Positions 22,685-35,400 of a DNA stretch of 64,000 bases are shown here, one piece after another. The notes beneath the pieces were generated by a model. It made no database searches. It was not told where the DNA came from and was given only the letters and a program-made list of their open reading frames with translations. Source of the stretch: Rhytidiadelphus loreus (lineage: Eukaryota > Streptophyta > Bryopsida > Hypnales > Hylocomiaceae); the NCBI GenBank assembly GCA_947034895.1, contig OX344764.1, positions 10,354,001 to 10,418,000 of the forward strand. Direction: 5' to 3'. Both the position numbers and the translations under genes were made by a program. Position 1 is the first letter of the stretch; each line of letters starts with the position of its first letter.

Positions 22685-24435
22685 TCAATGCAAATTGTTT
22701 TGTAATTTCCTTACACTCATACATTGAAATTTCAAAGTTGAAAGCATAGGGCACCTACTCATGCCACATATAAGGCTTTCTTTAAACAACCACCTTTGAA
22801 GCATGAAATTCTTGAACTCCTTCCAAGAACTCTTCAATATTAGAGGTTGTGGCAATTTGGGGTGAATAAAGGAGACCATTTAAGCCCAAAATTTAGGTTT
22901 TGCAAAACAAGCAACATTTTGGACTTGGGGGAGGGTAAGGATTTTGAGTATGGTTTCTATCTTCCCTTTGGAAGAGTACCATAGGTCAAATTGCACCATT
23001 CTAAAGAATTTTTCTACTTTGGTTACCTTGTGGACCCCCCTTGGTGATTTACTTGTATATATTTCATAACTATTAAAAGACATTTTATTTGATGATTAAC
23101 AAAGTTCAATTTGTTAGTTCATCATTATTTGTGGCTAGCTAGTTCAACATAGTATTGTTGGTACCTTGACAAAAAAACTTTAACAACATGTCTTCATCAA
23201 ACATAGTCCATAAAGTTCTCCCATCATGTAACAAAAGTTGCATATCATCAACACACCTAACATGATGGTTCTAAGATTATGATGATTCATGATGTTTCAT
23301 GATGTTTCATGATGGTTCTAACATGATGGTCCATTCCTCTAGATGTATGAGCATTGGTATAGAATTATTCATCATCATTTTTAGAACAAAGATATTCAAA
23401 ACGATTAAGAGAAAGGTTTGGATGAACAAGATGGAGAATGTATTTAGAAGAGAAGCAAAGAGAAGCTTCTCTCAATTCTTTTGCAACTACTCATGTTGTG
23501 GAGTGATAAGCTAATTGTATAAGAAAAAGGTAGCAAATGGATACCAAATGAAACCGAGAATGAAACACATGACTTATAGGAGGCTAAGGTGAGAAATGCC
23601 ATTGGTACATCACAATAGGATTCATAGTGATTTAAGTGGAAGTATTTATGTTACACTTTTGTTCTTTTCATTTCGGACATTGACCTGATAAAATAACAAT
23701 GAATCTAAGTTAAAAGAAGATTAATGAAGCCAAATAAGCAAATTTCATAATATCTACAATAGTACAATGATTAAAGTATCAAATCAAAAATTTGAACTTT
23801 GAGCCTTTAGTTGTTCATAACCCTTTCATGAATGTGGCCATTATCAATGATATACATGTTGTATTCTTCATTGTTGTATCCAAAATAGATGTTGATTTTT
23901 TCTTGCACACTTGATAGAGACCATAAGGATCCAACTTCTAATTGTAAAACTTCTTCTTGGCCAAGGATTTTACAATCAATTTTCACTAATTCATTATGAT
24001 AAACATATTCAAGATTCTCCCATTCAAATCCTCTTTGAAGCCTATGCCAATTGTAATGAAAATTATAGTATAGTATAGATCTTCCAAAGTGGTATCGAAA
24101 TACTACACTTGATCACACATTTGGCACCACATTTAATGACGTCCATACCAACACTAATTCTAGTATCCCAACCTTCATCCATAATTGATTTGAATGCCCC
24201 CTATGTAAGGTTTTTGAATATAAACAAAAGTAATTGTCTAATACATTGCTACAAGTGCAAACAAATTCACTATAATGTGGACTGGCATAATCCAAGCAAT
24301 GTGAATCAACTTTGAACTTACAATGGGTTTCACTACTCCTAAAAAATCAAAACAAAGACAATTCCTAAAAGATTTAAAAGCTGCCATATCTAGCAATGAC
24401 CATATTGGGTCATCAAAACTAGGAAGTGGTATCAT
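22685..24435 (-). pseudogene. Degenerate minus-strand coding remnants, unidentified
   Basis: Frames on the minus strand are unusually open for such AT-rich DNA. 22685-23083 reads through in one frame except for one stop at 22880. 23814-24087 is open without an ATG (containing WHRLQRGFEWENLEYV and NIYFGYNNEEYNMYI). 24238-24435 is another. The residue composition looks protein-like, but I recognise no domain. A decayed retrotransposon or transposon gene is the simplest reading. I cannot join these pieces with confidence. Confidence 0.3.
23261..23332 (+). repeat. Short imperfect repeats on CATGATG(G/T)TTC
   Basis: CATGATGGTTCTAA occurs near both ends of this 70-bp stretch, with CATGATGTTT repeated between them. 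It looks like slippage-type local expansion with no wider context. Confidence 0.6.
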
Positions 24436-24731
24436 TTCTAGTTTGCCACCCCCTTCCTTTTGATACCTTCCTTTGGATAATAGATATCATTATAGAAAAT
24501 TAATAGACACCCATTCTCAAGAGAGCTTTGTGAGCCTACTCTCCTCGTTGAGCTTCACGCACATTTGCATGTAACACATATAGGACATCAAGAATGGACT
24601 TGGGGTCAATCTAGTCTTGGTAGGAGGTAGGGAGACAAGTATAAGTCTGCAAATAACCAACAATACTTATAAGAATGACATTTTTACCAAGTGGATATCA
24701 AAGTGGGAAATGTCAAAGTTTGATGGAGTAC

Positions 24732-25085
24732 TTACAGTTTCAGCCTCCAGGTACATTCTCTGCGTTCAACTTCACTTGCCGGTGCGTGTAGACAGTGTTG
24801 AACTAAAACATCAGACACAATTGTTGAGCCTTGTTTAAAGCGAAATTTCATCACCCTTGCTTTGTAACCTTCTTCCTCAGAATGCTCCCGAGCATCCTTT
24901 GCATGTCCATCCTTTGCATGTCCACCTCGCTCCTCAGGTTGTAGTGTCACCCAAGAACTAATTCCTACCCGCACTAGTACCCAGCTAGCATTGCTTCCAA
25001 CTTTGAAAGTCAAAATGCTTTCTACTTCGCATCGGGGCCTCAATTGAAACAGAAAGATAACACAACAGCACAATGTCAATTGCAA
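24732..25085 (-). other. Orphan exon-like segment (unidentified)
   Basis: On the minus strand a polypyrimidine tract and an AG near 25044 precede an open stretch of about 100 codons. It includes EVESILTFKVGSNASWVLVR, two copies of GHAKD, and VQHCLHAPASEVERRECTW, and closes at a consensus donor (AACT|GTAAGT) near 24734. Its less AT-rich composition and flanking splice signals look like a real internal exon. I do not recognise the family and find no partner exons. It may be a gene fragment carried by a transposon, or one exon of a gene with long introns. Confidence 0.35.
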
Positions 25086-26403
25086 TGGGTTGCTACTTAG
25101 GTAGTTTCTTGCATAAACCCTAATCCCTGAGTAGCATTGTGGATATGCACATTTGCAAAGCAGGCTTCTCTAAAAAAGTCTGAGAAACCAAACGCTCTAG
25201 CGACAATTCGACAACAAATTCATATTGCAACATGCAAAGTTGCCGCCGGGTCAGATTGGCAGTTATGGAGGGGTTGCCAGAATTCCAGGAATGCGAGCAC
25301 AATTTGGAGGAAGTGCTGACGAGCGACTTTAAGCTGACGAGCTTGGACGACACCCGTTGTATCATGTGGTGATCAGTGCTTCCCCTGTCAATTCCCGTTG
25401 CTCATGTCGGAGTTTGCCATGATCGTCCACCAACACCGCCGCAATCCATGATCCTAAATGGAGCTCCCTATCAGTTCCACACACGAGGCTCTCATCGTTC
25501 GACCTGATTCAAAGAATCACAAGTTCACAGCAGCCAGAAATCCCTCCTGCAGCTCCGGAGCAAATGCTGCAGATCCAGCCATCTACGGACCCTAAATGCA
25601 AAGTGTAAGGCTAAGAAATTAATCCGAGCTCCTTTCCAACACAAGATCCCCAAATCACAGCGTCGAAGCCACGACGATGCAGCAAGGGTTTGGCGCCACA
25701 GGAGTACATGTCGACATAAGGAACGCGAGCAAGGTATGCGTGCATTACGGCTCCCCAAAGTGGGAACGAGCTGCACTGCGCAGGGAACTCGTCGCCCCAC
25801 TAAGAGTTCAAATCTCTTCTAATGATTTTGGTAAATTAGTGTCAAATGCATTAGGACAAATCAGTGTAGTTTGTTGGATTTTAAGAGCAATCCGATCTAA
25901 GAATTTTATCGACTGCTTCATCATCTAGGAAAGATTCAAGTCCAAAACATTCACTCCCTGTCGGAAGCTTCCTGTTCTGAACTATTCAAGAATGCCGGAG
26001 GACAATTCTTCACCCCAAGGATTCCAAGCTCATTTTCTTGGATCCAATTCAGTTTCAACGCAATTGTATCCAAACTGCACGTGAGCTCCGAAGTCCATTA
26101 GAAGCGACAGAAAAAGGACGCTACTCTTCTACCATTTCCTCTTGGGTACCTGCCTAGCAATCTGTTCAACACAATTGTGCTGCTGCCATTCATTCGTTTG
26201 AATCAGCACAGAAAAAAACAATGGAACGACGGACTTGACAGCTTTCAACAGACCAGTAGCAAATTTCCAAGGCTGACTCATTGCTTTCGTAATCCACGAA
26301 TCTCTGTTCAGTCATTTACAGACTAGTTTGATAACCCGCAATCCATGAAGAAACATGTCTATCCTAAGTTCAAGCCTTTAAAATATAAGAAGAAATAATG
26401 AAC

Positions 26404-26409
26404 ATTTAT
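26404..26409 (-). promoter_or_regulatory. AATAAA polyadenylation-type signal overlapping the MED23 stop
   Basis: On the minus strand the end of MED23 reads ATGTAATAAATG: the stop TAA and a canonical AATAAA share one base. If used, the signal would give a very short 3' UTR. Plant polyadenylation signals are loose, so actual use is unproven. Confidence 0.35.
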
Positions 26410-29400
26410 TACATGACACCACCCATAAGAGATGAGGATGACGGTCTCTGAACCAGCTTGGGATGAGTAGCAGCATAGATGGAGGAGGCCGGATCGGGAC
26501 TGAGATGTCGGAACAGGGCTTGCACATCCGGACGCAACCGTTCAACAGCTTTTGAGCATAACACAAGTGTCTCAGGTCTAGGTCGTCTTTCAGCTTGCCC
26601 TGGCGCTTGCGCTTCCATCATCACGGCATGATGCCTGCGTTGGCCACAACAAAATCAAAAGGTTGAATATCGGAAGCGTATTGAGACACGACGGAGTCGT
26701 CAAACTAAAGAGTGCCAGTGAAATGGAAGACCACATAAGAAAGTGATTAATTTCAATCAGCCACGCTTAGTATAGTGGTCTACGAATAGTGCCAAGAAAT
26801 GCATCAAAGAGTTAACAAAGGACTTACAAAAAATCAACAAGGTCGACAATATCTGTAGCGTCACTTGCTGAAGGTACTTGAGAATTGCGACCGAATACAT
26901 CTGCCAAGATGGTGAAGAGAAGAGCAAGGGTCTGCATATCACGCGGGTCATCCATACTAGCATATCAGTGTCCGGACTCGCACACCTTGTGAGTCATTCT
27001 AACCACCCTACCAACATCGCTCTCAAATATTCAAAAGCAAATTAAAATTCAAGGAACTTCAAAGCTTGCTTATGCTGTGTATTTTACAAGTATTTCAAAA
27101 TAATATTTTGGGGCAAAACTAGTACCTTAGCGAATAATGGACGTGAGATGAGCAGACGAGGTAACAGGGGTCCCATTATCCTGTAAGCCAATCGTAGATG
27201 CACCACGGAGACAAATGGTCTCTGTTGTGTGATGACGGAGTGCATACCCTCAAGCCATTCAAATGGCAGATTGGATTGTAATGTGTGCAACAGTGTCAGA
27301 GTATTCGCTGCAATGATGTCCGAAGAATAATCATCAGTATACATGCAATAGGAAAAATAAAACACTATCTAAACAGAGACGAAGCAACAAGATGAAATAG
27401 TTGACAATACACGTCGCAAATAGACATGCATGAGAATACTCGATGTCATCTAGAAAACACCAGTGACTCGGGCAAAATTACTCACCAATGACAGTGGCTG
27501 TGTCATCCCGAGCCCCCCAACTTGGGTCCCAAGTTGAGTAACCAAAGATAGCATCAAGATCTCTCGATTGCTTGGTAGGATCGGTTAACCACCAACAATC
27601 TTTTTTAATAATGCGTGCTGTCTCAGTGTATATAGGAAGGTGAAATGCGATTGGCAGCTGTGCTAGAAGAAGGCCACACGCTTGTATCATCAAAGGGGAG
27701 TGCACGTACTGAGCCGAGGAGGCAGAAGAGGTCTGTCCTGGCAAGGCTTCTGCACCTCCCGCAGACGGAGACAGCGGAGTTTTTGGAGGCCCAGCTTGGA
27801 ATGAGGTAGGAAGCTTCACTGCAATGTGAATTAGCATGGCAATTATTTGACTGAGAAGAGGAGGAGGTAAGGAGAGTAGTTCCACCACTGCAGTATCAAG
27901 CAACAACTGGTTGTATGAACCCGGATCTTGATGAAGGTAAAATGCCTTGTTTACTTCCGGAGTGCTGGTAGTCGTATTCGCGGCTGCTTGATTTCTATTC
28001 AAAAAGCGGGAAGATGAAAGACCATCAGCGCCCATCGCTAGTGTTCCTGGCTTGCCATGCAAAGGTGGTATGACATTGTTCACCAGCCCCACAAGCAGGT
28101 TCTGGAAGTAGTCGTAAGAGGGACTGTTCCCCGAGTTAACTGATTTGATATACTGAAGGAAAGCCTCGGAAAAAGGTATCTGCAGCAGGTCATTGCACAT
28201 ACAATCATTAAGATTATGTATTTTAAACTAATTTGCTTTCTTATCACAATTTTGTAGTTAATTAGATATAATGATAGCACAGTTGCAACTGGCCCGTGAA
28301 GACGATTCATACCTTGGGTAGATCCAAACTGCTGAGAAGTCGAAGCACAAGCTTGGGAGGCAGATGTCCGTAGAAGTAAGCAAGTGTATCTCGGACAAAG
28401 GAGAAACGAGTTGGATGATAGAGGATGAGCGGGGCGTAAACATGAAGCAAACGCTCCGCAGTTTCCGTAGCATCATTCTCTATTAAGCGGTACACTATCA
28501 AGGGTATCACTGGCAATGCTCGAAGACACATGTCGTCAAAGAATAACGGAAACCTGCAATCATTTCCCGTCTTTCCCGTCTTTAGGCTTAACTAAAGCAT
28601 CTAAGGCAACATCCAAAGATTATTGTTGGAACTTTGATTATGCAGGATGGTTCAGAGAAACCAATCCTAACGTAAGGAACATATGTTATGATTGACACTG
28701 GAAAAAACTGATAAAGCAACCCACCTGTCTTTACCAGCGAGGTGGGAACCAAGGGCCTGAGGGTATTCAGGGCGCTGAAATGGCCCTAGCTGCATCCAGT
28801 GCTCTATCTGTCCTCGATGGACAATGTAGGTTTGAACACGTTGCTGGAATTCCGCCTGATCGAGGAGCAAACCTACCTGATAGATGCAGAAGATTCTTAG
28901 TCATCTGAAGCCAGAATTCCATAGAAGACAACAATGAAGAACTCGATAATAATTGAAATCGTTCTAGCAATTCGAACAGTCCAATTGATTCTAATGTAGA
29001 TGCAAGTCACTCGGTTCAGGTAACAGGTATTGATCACAAAGTCGTCAGAGTCTTCACGAAATTAGCAGCTCCAAACACCAGACACTCGCATACAAAACTG
29101 CTTCTTGAAGCAAGTAGCAAGGACAACCCTCAAGTCCAAAAACAACTCGTAAATGTGCACACAATCAAGACACACAGAAGAACGCAGTGATGCAGTAGAG
29201 GGAGAGGGAAGAGCCATACCACCAGACGCAGAGCATGCGCATCGTCATCCCTATCTGTGAGAGCTAGCAACACAATGTCAAAGGGCAGAAGCTCTTGAGT
29301 CCACATGAAGTCTGCAAGGCGCTGACTGGTTGCCAGGAGCAAGCTCTGCAAGCAATAATGGATCGTTTAAGACGGATCTCCTTCCTCGTGCCTATGAAGT

Positions 29401-32400
29401 TGCTCCACCAACTTGTCTTTCACATATTTCTAGTTTTCACTACAAGTTGACGAAAAGCACACTGGTCGAAAAATACTGTACTTATAGAAAACAATGAGAC
29501 ATGTAAAGAAAAATGGAACACTACAGCAAACTAGTCAATTAAGAGAAGCAGGCATCAATAGTAAACTGGAAAGACATATAGAGGAAAGGAAGAGATTAGG
29601 TGCTGCCATTACTCCCTACTCGCATAACCCTATCACCAAAATTGACAAAAGCAAAAACTAACGGATACCGCTCAGTGCCGCCTCCAAAGATTGCCGCCGT
29701 AGTGTATGCATCATTAAGGCAAGTATTCAGTGGTGGTTCATCATGAAAATCGTCATATTGTAGAGGTTTAATGCACATTTTCATGAACTGGCAACAAATC
29801 ACTGCACCTGCAGTGAGTGACCAAGCTTGAGCTGAAGATGGATATTGTTAAGCAGCACATCAACCATGTTGTACACGTTGGTGGTAACCTCCTCCGGCGA
29901 TAATTCTTTCAGAGCTCGACCCTGAAATATTCAATAATTGATAAGTTCACAGTACAAGACAGGAATTACAACCACATGAAGGATCAAAGAATATCAATGA
30001 TGTAACCACGAAGTTTATATTTCACTTTTCTGTCAATATGTTTTCAAACTGCAACTTATGTAAAAGACTAATTCATAACCGTTGCAACAAAATTCAAAAC
30101 TAGAACATGAGTCGGAAAGTTAGTGAAACTTTCACAATGTCAAATAGCATAGAATGGCAGCTTACAAGATTTGCAACGCTGATACTCCCAAGACGATCAA
30201 CATCCATCAACATCCAGGCACCTGCGCAAAGGAACTGCCGATGCTGTGGAAGGCTGTGCGTGATGTATTGAGACACATAAGCTGGGTCTGGATTGGTTAC
30301 TAACATTTGACGACAGTGATTCATGACAGTTTGTTCAGCCTGCAGTTCATACACCCCATCCATCTCAGGTCACTCTAGGTTTGATTTGCAAATAAGAGTA
30401 ACTACAGTAATCTTTCCTAATCGTTGCTGAATATGCAACAAGAAACTATGTTTACACAAGTCGCATAAAAATTAAAACGTCCATCCATTAAAAGAATGAC
30501 AGAGAACCTGCTGCCAAGCTTGAATGATCAGAGGGCGTTTGTCAAGCCGGACGCTTAAGGCATCTCTGAGAAGAGGGGGAAAATGTCGCATTGTCTTCTC
30601 AGACCATGTGTGCTGACTGCCAGTAAGAATCTGCTCCAGTACTGGCTTTAGGATTACCATGTGCTCAAAGTCAGCTATTCCTCGAGTCTTCATTGTAAAC
30701 GCCAAGTTCAAGACCATGATCCTATTTAAAGTCTCTGTAAATTCTGTGGCAGACCCCTGCAAGACAAGGAAAACGATCATGCAATTCAAGATGCTTGATA
30801 ATGATAGGATACCACTATCTCAGAAAGGGAGAAAGTTTTGTGAGCACGGAAAAGAGAAAATTTTAAGAATTGTATGCTCGTCTTGCATGCTAGACCACAC
30901 CAGTAATCCAAACTTCATAATAAGAGAAGTTGCAAAGCCTCTATCGGCTTGCCCTTGGAGTCTCAAGTTGACTCTAAGAAAATTGCTAAGAAACTCACCT
31001 TCAATTCTTTCTTTACAAGTAAGACCTCCTTCAAGTTGAGAATAAGATTGATGCCTAAATTTTCAGCCAAACGGAAAAGACGATGCTCTCCTCTCTTAAC
31101 TTTCACCGTTATGATGATTTTGGCGATGTCAAATATAAGCTGTTTCAACTTATTATGAAACCTGCCACATCGATCAAATATATTATATTACAAAATGATT
31201 GACCAACAATTTGGAACAAACAGTTTCCCACAAACGAGACTGTCGTGAGCAAAGTCAACAAGCGACTGATCCTGTTTCTGTTTAGCAGTTCACAAATGCA
31301 GGAGAATAGACATGCTCGAATCGTAGGAATAATTAGGTCATCGACTAGAAAACCCCTATCATACCGATAGAGGGGTAGCAGCCGATAATTGAACAACTCA
31401 AGCAGAAGAAGAGCAACACCAGGCTTTGCCATCCCAGTTTGAAATTTATGCATCATTCCCTGCAATTTCCAGCCTTTACATTAATTAGTATCATCTCAGG
31501 ATAAATAACTGCAGATGCTAAAACTGTTGTTTTCAAAGCTAGTAGCTTTAGCTTTTGCGAAGCGAGGTCTCCATCATTTGAATTGTCAAGAAGACAGATA
31601 AGGACTAGCCGATTTAACAGCAAAGTACATACATTGAGGTGATGCCGAAACAAATTTTGAGGAGCAGCCAATAAAAGTCGCACATAAGTTTCAATCATAG
31701 CAATGCTTGGAACAAACTGCACACACAGCCAGCAAGTCAAGTTGTGTTACTCCTTCGCAGCACAAAGAGCACTATTCCATGAGTCACATATTTTCGTTGT
31801 CTGGTGAATTACACGACGACTTCTCTAACGAGCCTCTTTTGAAAATGTTATCAAACGAAACTATAGAGATGCAGTGAATTTATAATAAGAGCGAAATTCG
31901 GCAAGGTAAGAGCACCAGTGCTACAACTGACGACATGATCTAAATAGACCACACAAGACCTTAGCACAGGATGCTATTCATGTTCATTTCAAACCACTTG
32001 CATACGGATCAGCATATTGAAGAAAATGCCTTCCATACCTGGCCAGCGAAAGTTAGATCCTCAATCTGAGCTAAAAGGCGTAGACATAGATGCAGCGACA
32101 GACCAGAGAGTAGAGTCATAGGTAAAGGCCTCGTTTCATGAATTACGGACAGTCGCTCTCCTGGCAGCATAATTTCAGTTACACCACTTGACCTGAACCA
32201 TGTCATCAGAGCCTCACTTATAGGCTGAGTCATGGTATTTGAGAGTACCCACACCATTCCCATTGCCTTTTCATCCAGTTGTGCATAGTCCAACACCCAT
32301 TCTCCTGCATCCATATAGCCGCTTTACTAAGACAAATAAGCTAAGAAGCTCCAATTCATGAGCACCAATAATTAAAGCGGTCGGATCTATGAAAAACGGA

Positions 32401-35400
32401 GCTCCACTCGAGAAATCTCAAATGATGGAGTTTACAACATGATGGTAAAACCAGCTAGTACCTTTCATAACCTGTTTCCACCACTCGTCAATAACCTTTC
32501 CCTTCTGCATGTGCTCTTGCACTCGACTGCCATGCAGATTCTCCATCATATTGCGGTTGATGGACCACAAGCGAAGTGTCTGGCTGCTACCAACGAAATC
32601 CAAGAGCAACGCTTGTGCTGTTGCATTACTTGTTTGCTCCACAGACCGCTCGGCCATATTCAAAGACAGAATCTTCCGAGCTGTCTCCACCTAAAAGAAA
32701 CTTGAACAGGATTAACTAAGCATTGGCTGTGAAAACCACACATGAGTTACCTTGGCTCACACCCAGCATGGCTCACACGAATGTAAAACTTCCCAAGGCA
32801 GAGTGTTGCTAGCAAGCATCCAACTTGACTCAATAATTCTACAGAGTAGTTGGAAGTGACGAAATCTTGAATCACCTGTGAATCAGAGCTGAGCGCAGAC
32901 GTCACTATCTCTAGTCGGAATACTTGGGCTAATAGCCAAGTAACGTGATTACTAGCCATCACAGTTCCATTCGCAAAACGCACAGCCAGCTTGTCAATAA
33001 GCTCAAGAAAGTCAAGGCAGCCGGTGCTCATGAAAAAATAGAAGAGATCTGCAAACATTAACCACTCCTGCCAACGGCTTGCTTCGGTAACGGTTGAATT
33101 TGAGCTACCTGCAGCTACGAAGTGTGTCAGGACGAAGTGGTAACCACTTGAGCAAGCTTCGAGGCAAATGTATAGGCAATAATAAGATATTCCCCAAAGC
33201 TAACGGACCTTTACCGAGCAATAAGGAGAAAAGACTTCCAGAATTCATTGAAAATCAACAATCTAGAACTACACTAGACTGTCGCCATAACCAAGCTGGT
33301 AATTCTTGATCTGGGCTGCAAACTATGAAGGGAAGACAAAGAGATAACCTGTCGGCAATGGCTGCATTAGCTCCATAACACGCTCCACTACAGCATCGCA
33401 GGTCATTTCTGCTGAAAACTCCAGCGATGGTTGCCCTATATACATGGAACCTGCTCTGGGTCCGGTAGACTGGGGTCCTTTCTTGAAACGAGGAGCAAGG
33501 ACAAGCACACGCTTCCACCAGTCAGTTGACACACATCCACGCAGAGCCTGTCGTAAGCACCGCATTGCCTTCTCCCACTCTACAGTTCCCTTGGGTATCG
33601 CTGTTGCAATGTCCTGCAAAATTTACTACTCTGTAAGCAAAACCCTGTCCGTTCTCACGATTTGGAATAGTCCAGTTTTCTGAGGGGCTACTTTCATCCA
33701 AAAGGAAGTGCACAGAAGGTACATGAGAGATCGTTTAAAGATCCTCCGGTTTTAAATCCACTAGCAAAACGAGCACACTTCTTAAGATGTCAAGAACTTT
33801 AGAACCATAGAAGGGAGAAGGTCTGGATGATAGACTAAACAGTGGTTCTTGGAAGCAGTTATTGAAGATATTCCATCAAGGCACACGCCGGCAACCCTTC
33901 TGAAACCATCAAAACTAGCTCAGAGTGAAAAAAGTAAGTTCCGGTGAAACTACTAAAGACACGGCTCATTAAAATTTTAAAACTCCTAGATTACCGACAC
34001 GCATCAGATGCAAAATCGGAAGTTCCAAGAACCAAGAACAGGACATGGGAGGCAGACAAAACCCCAACACCTGATTCATAACATAAACCTAAGCGAGACC
34101 CAGCGTCTAGACACCAACTAACGGTACAAACCTCGCCATGAAGAAGTTCGCCCATTGTACCAGGATACGTCAGAGCAGGGACTCGCAAAGTTGCGAAGGT
34201 GGGACAGTGCAAGTGTTGGTCCAACGGCAGCATGTGCAATGCAATCTTGTCACGCCTACGGTGCACTTCCAAGAACAGAGCAAATAATGCCTCGTCATCT
34301 GGCCATCGATCCACCTGCAAAATTTCAGATAGCACAAACCACACAATGGCTGATTCGATGCCATGCACTTGTCACTGCTAATCTAAAGAAGGCGAGTCCA
34401 TCATATAGCTGACTGCAATAAATATGAGATAAGGTATTTACTAATTTTGAGTGGCAGTGATCATTAAAGTATGCGACAGTACAGATTTGAACATTCCAAC
34501 GAAGACTCGGCAGAAGAGATTATACAGGTTCAAAGTACAGCTGAAAAAGAAAAAAAGAATCCGATATGGATATTCACCTGCAGCTGAGTTCTGTCGTGCA
34601 ATAGCGCATAAAAAGGAACACGGCACTTATTCTCATCAATTAACGCCCAAATCACATCCACGCAGCTGTGTAACCACATTCTCGACTCCAGCTTCCAATT
34701 ATTTGACCTGCTCTTACCCTCCTCCTCCTTACCATCCACCTCAATATCCCACATTTGGATCCACTGAACAGCGTGCAAAAGAATGTCCAGGCAGGTTACA
34801 GGTTTCAGCTCACCGTCCAGGGCAGTAAGCATCACTCTGCACACTAAGGGTCGCAACCAATTTATCACCCTTGATCCTGACACACTTGTGCCACTATTAG
34901 AGGACAATTGCGATGCGTTCATGGAATACTCAACACCTGAATGAGCAGGGGATGCTACAATATTACCATGAGCAGGGGATGTCAATAGGTTAGACGATGG
35001 TGAAGGTGAGGCAGGGGTGGGAGGAGTTGCAGATGTGCCCTGCATCATCATTGCCAAAGGTCCAGTTGGTTGAGACCCAGTTGGCCCAGCATTGTTTCCT
35101 TGATGGCCCCCTGTTGTTGGAGCACTCTTTTCAGCTTTTTCAGCGGCTCTCAGCAGAGTGGGCACAAAAGAGTCCCATCGAACAACCACCATCTTGACCA
35201 GTATTTGCAGAGCAGAAAGTAGAAAGTCCGACTGCAAACAATGGTTGCTGCATTGTACCAACAATGATGCTAGAACCGCCTCAGTTACAGCCCGCCCTTG
35301 TTCTTGATCCTGCACAACCAACATACGCGTCAGTTTAATCTAGTTGCAATACTACTCCTCAAAGCACCAGGACGAGCTTCAAAAGTTTCAGGATTCCGCA

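Larger units (their letters stand above)
19900..26403. other. Transposon-rich spacer between the lumen-protein gene and MED23
   Basis: AT-rich DNA. Items I could support are listed separately: a G-run inverted element (20009), a CACTA-type miniature element (21834), degenerate frames on the minus strand (22685-24435), a short repeat cluster (23261) and an orphan exon-like segment (24732). Nothing recognisable is seen in 20300-21830. At 25677-25733 a short plus-strand open stretch ends in GTATGC like a first exon, but nothing follows it before MED23 begins on the other strand. Confidence 0.5.
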
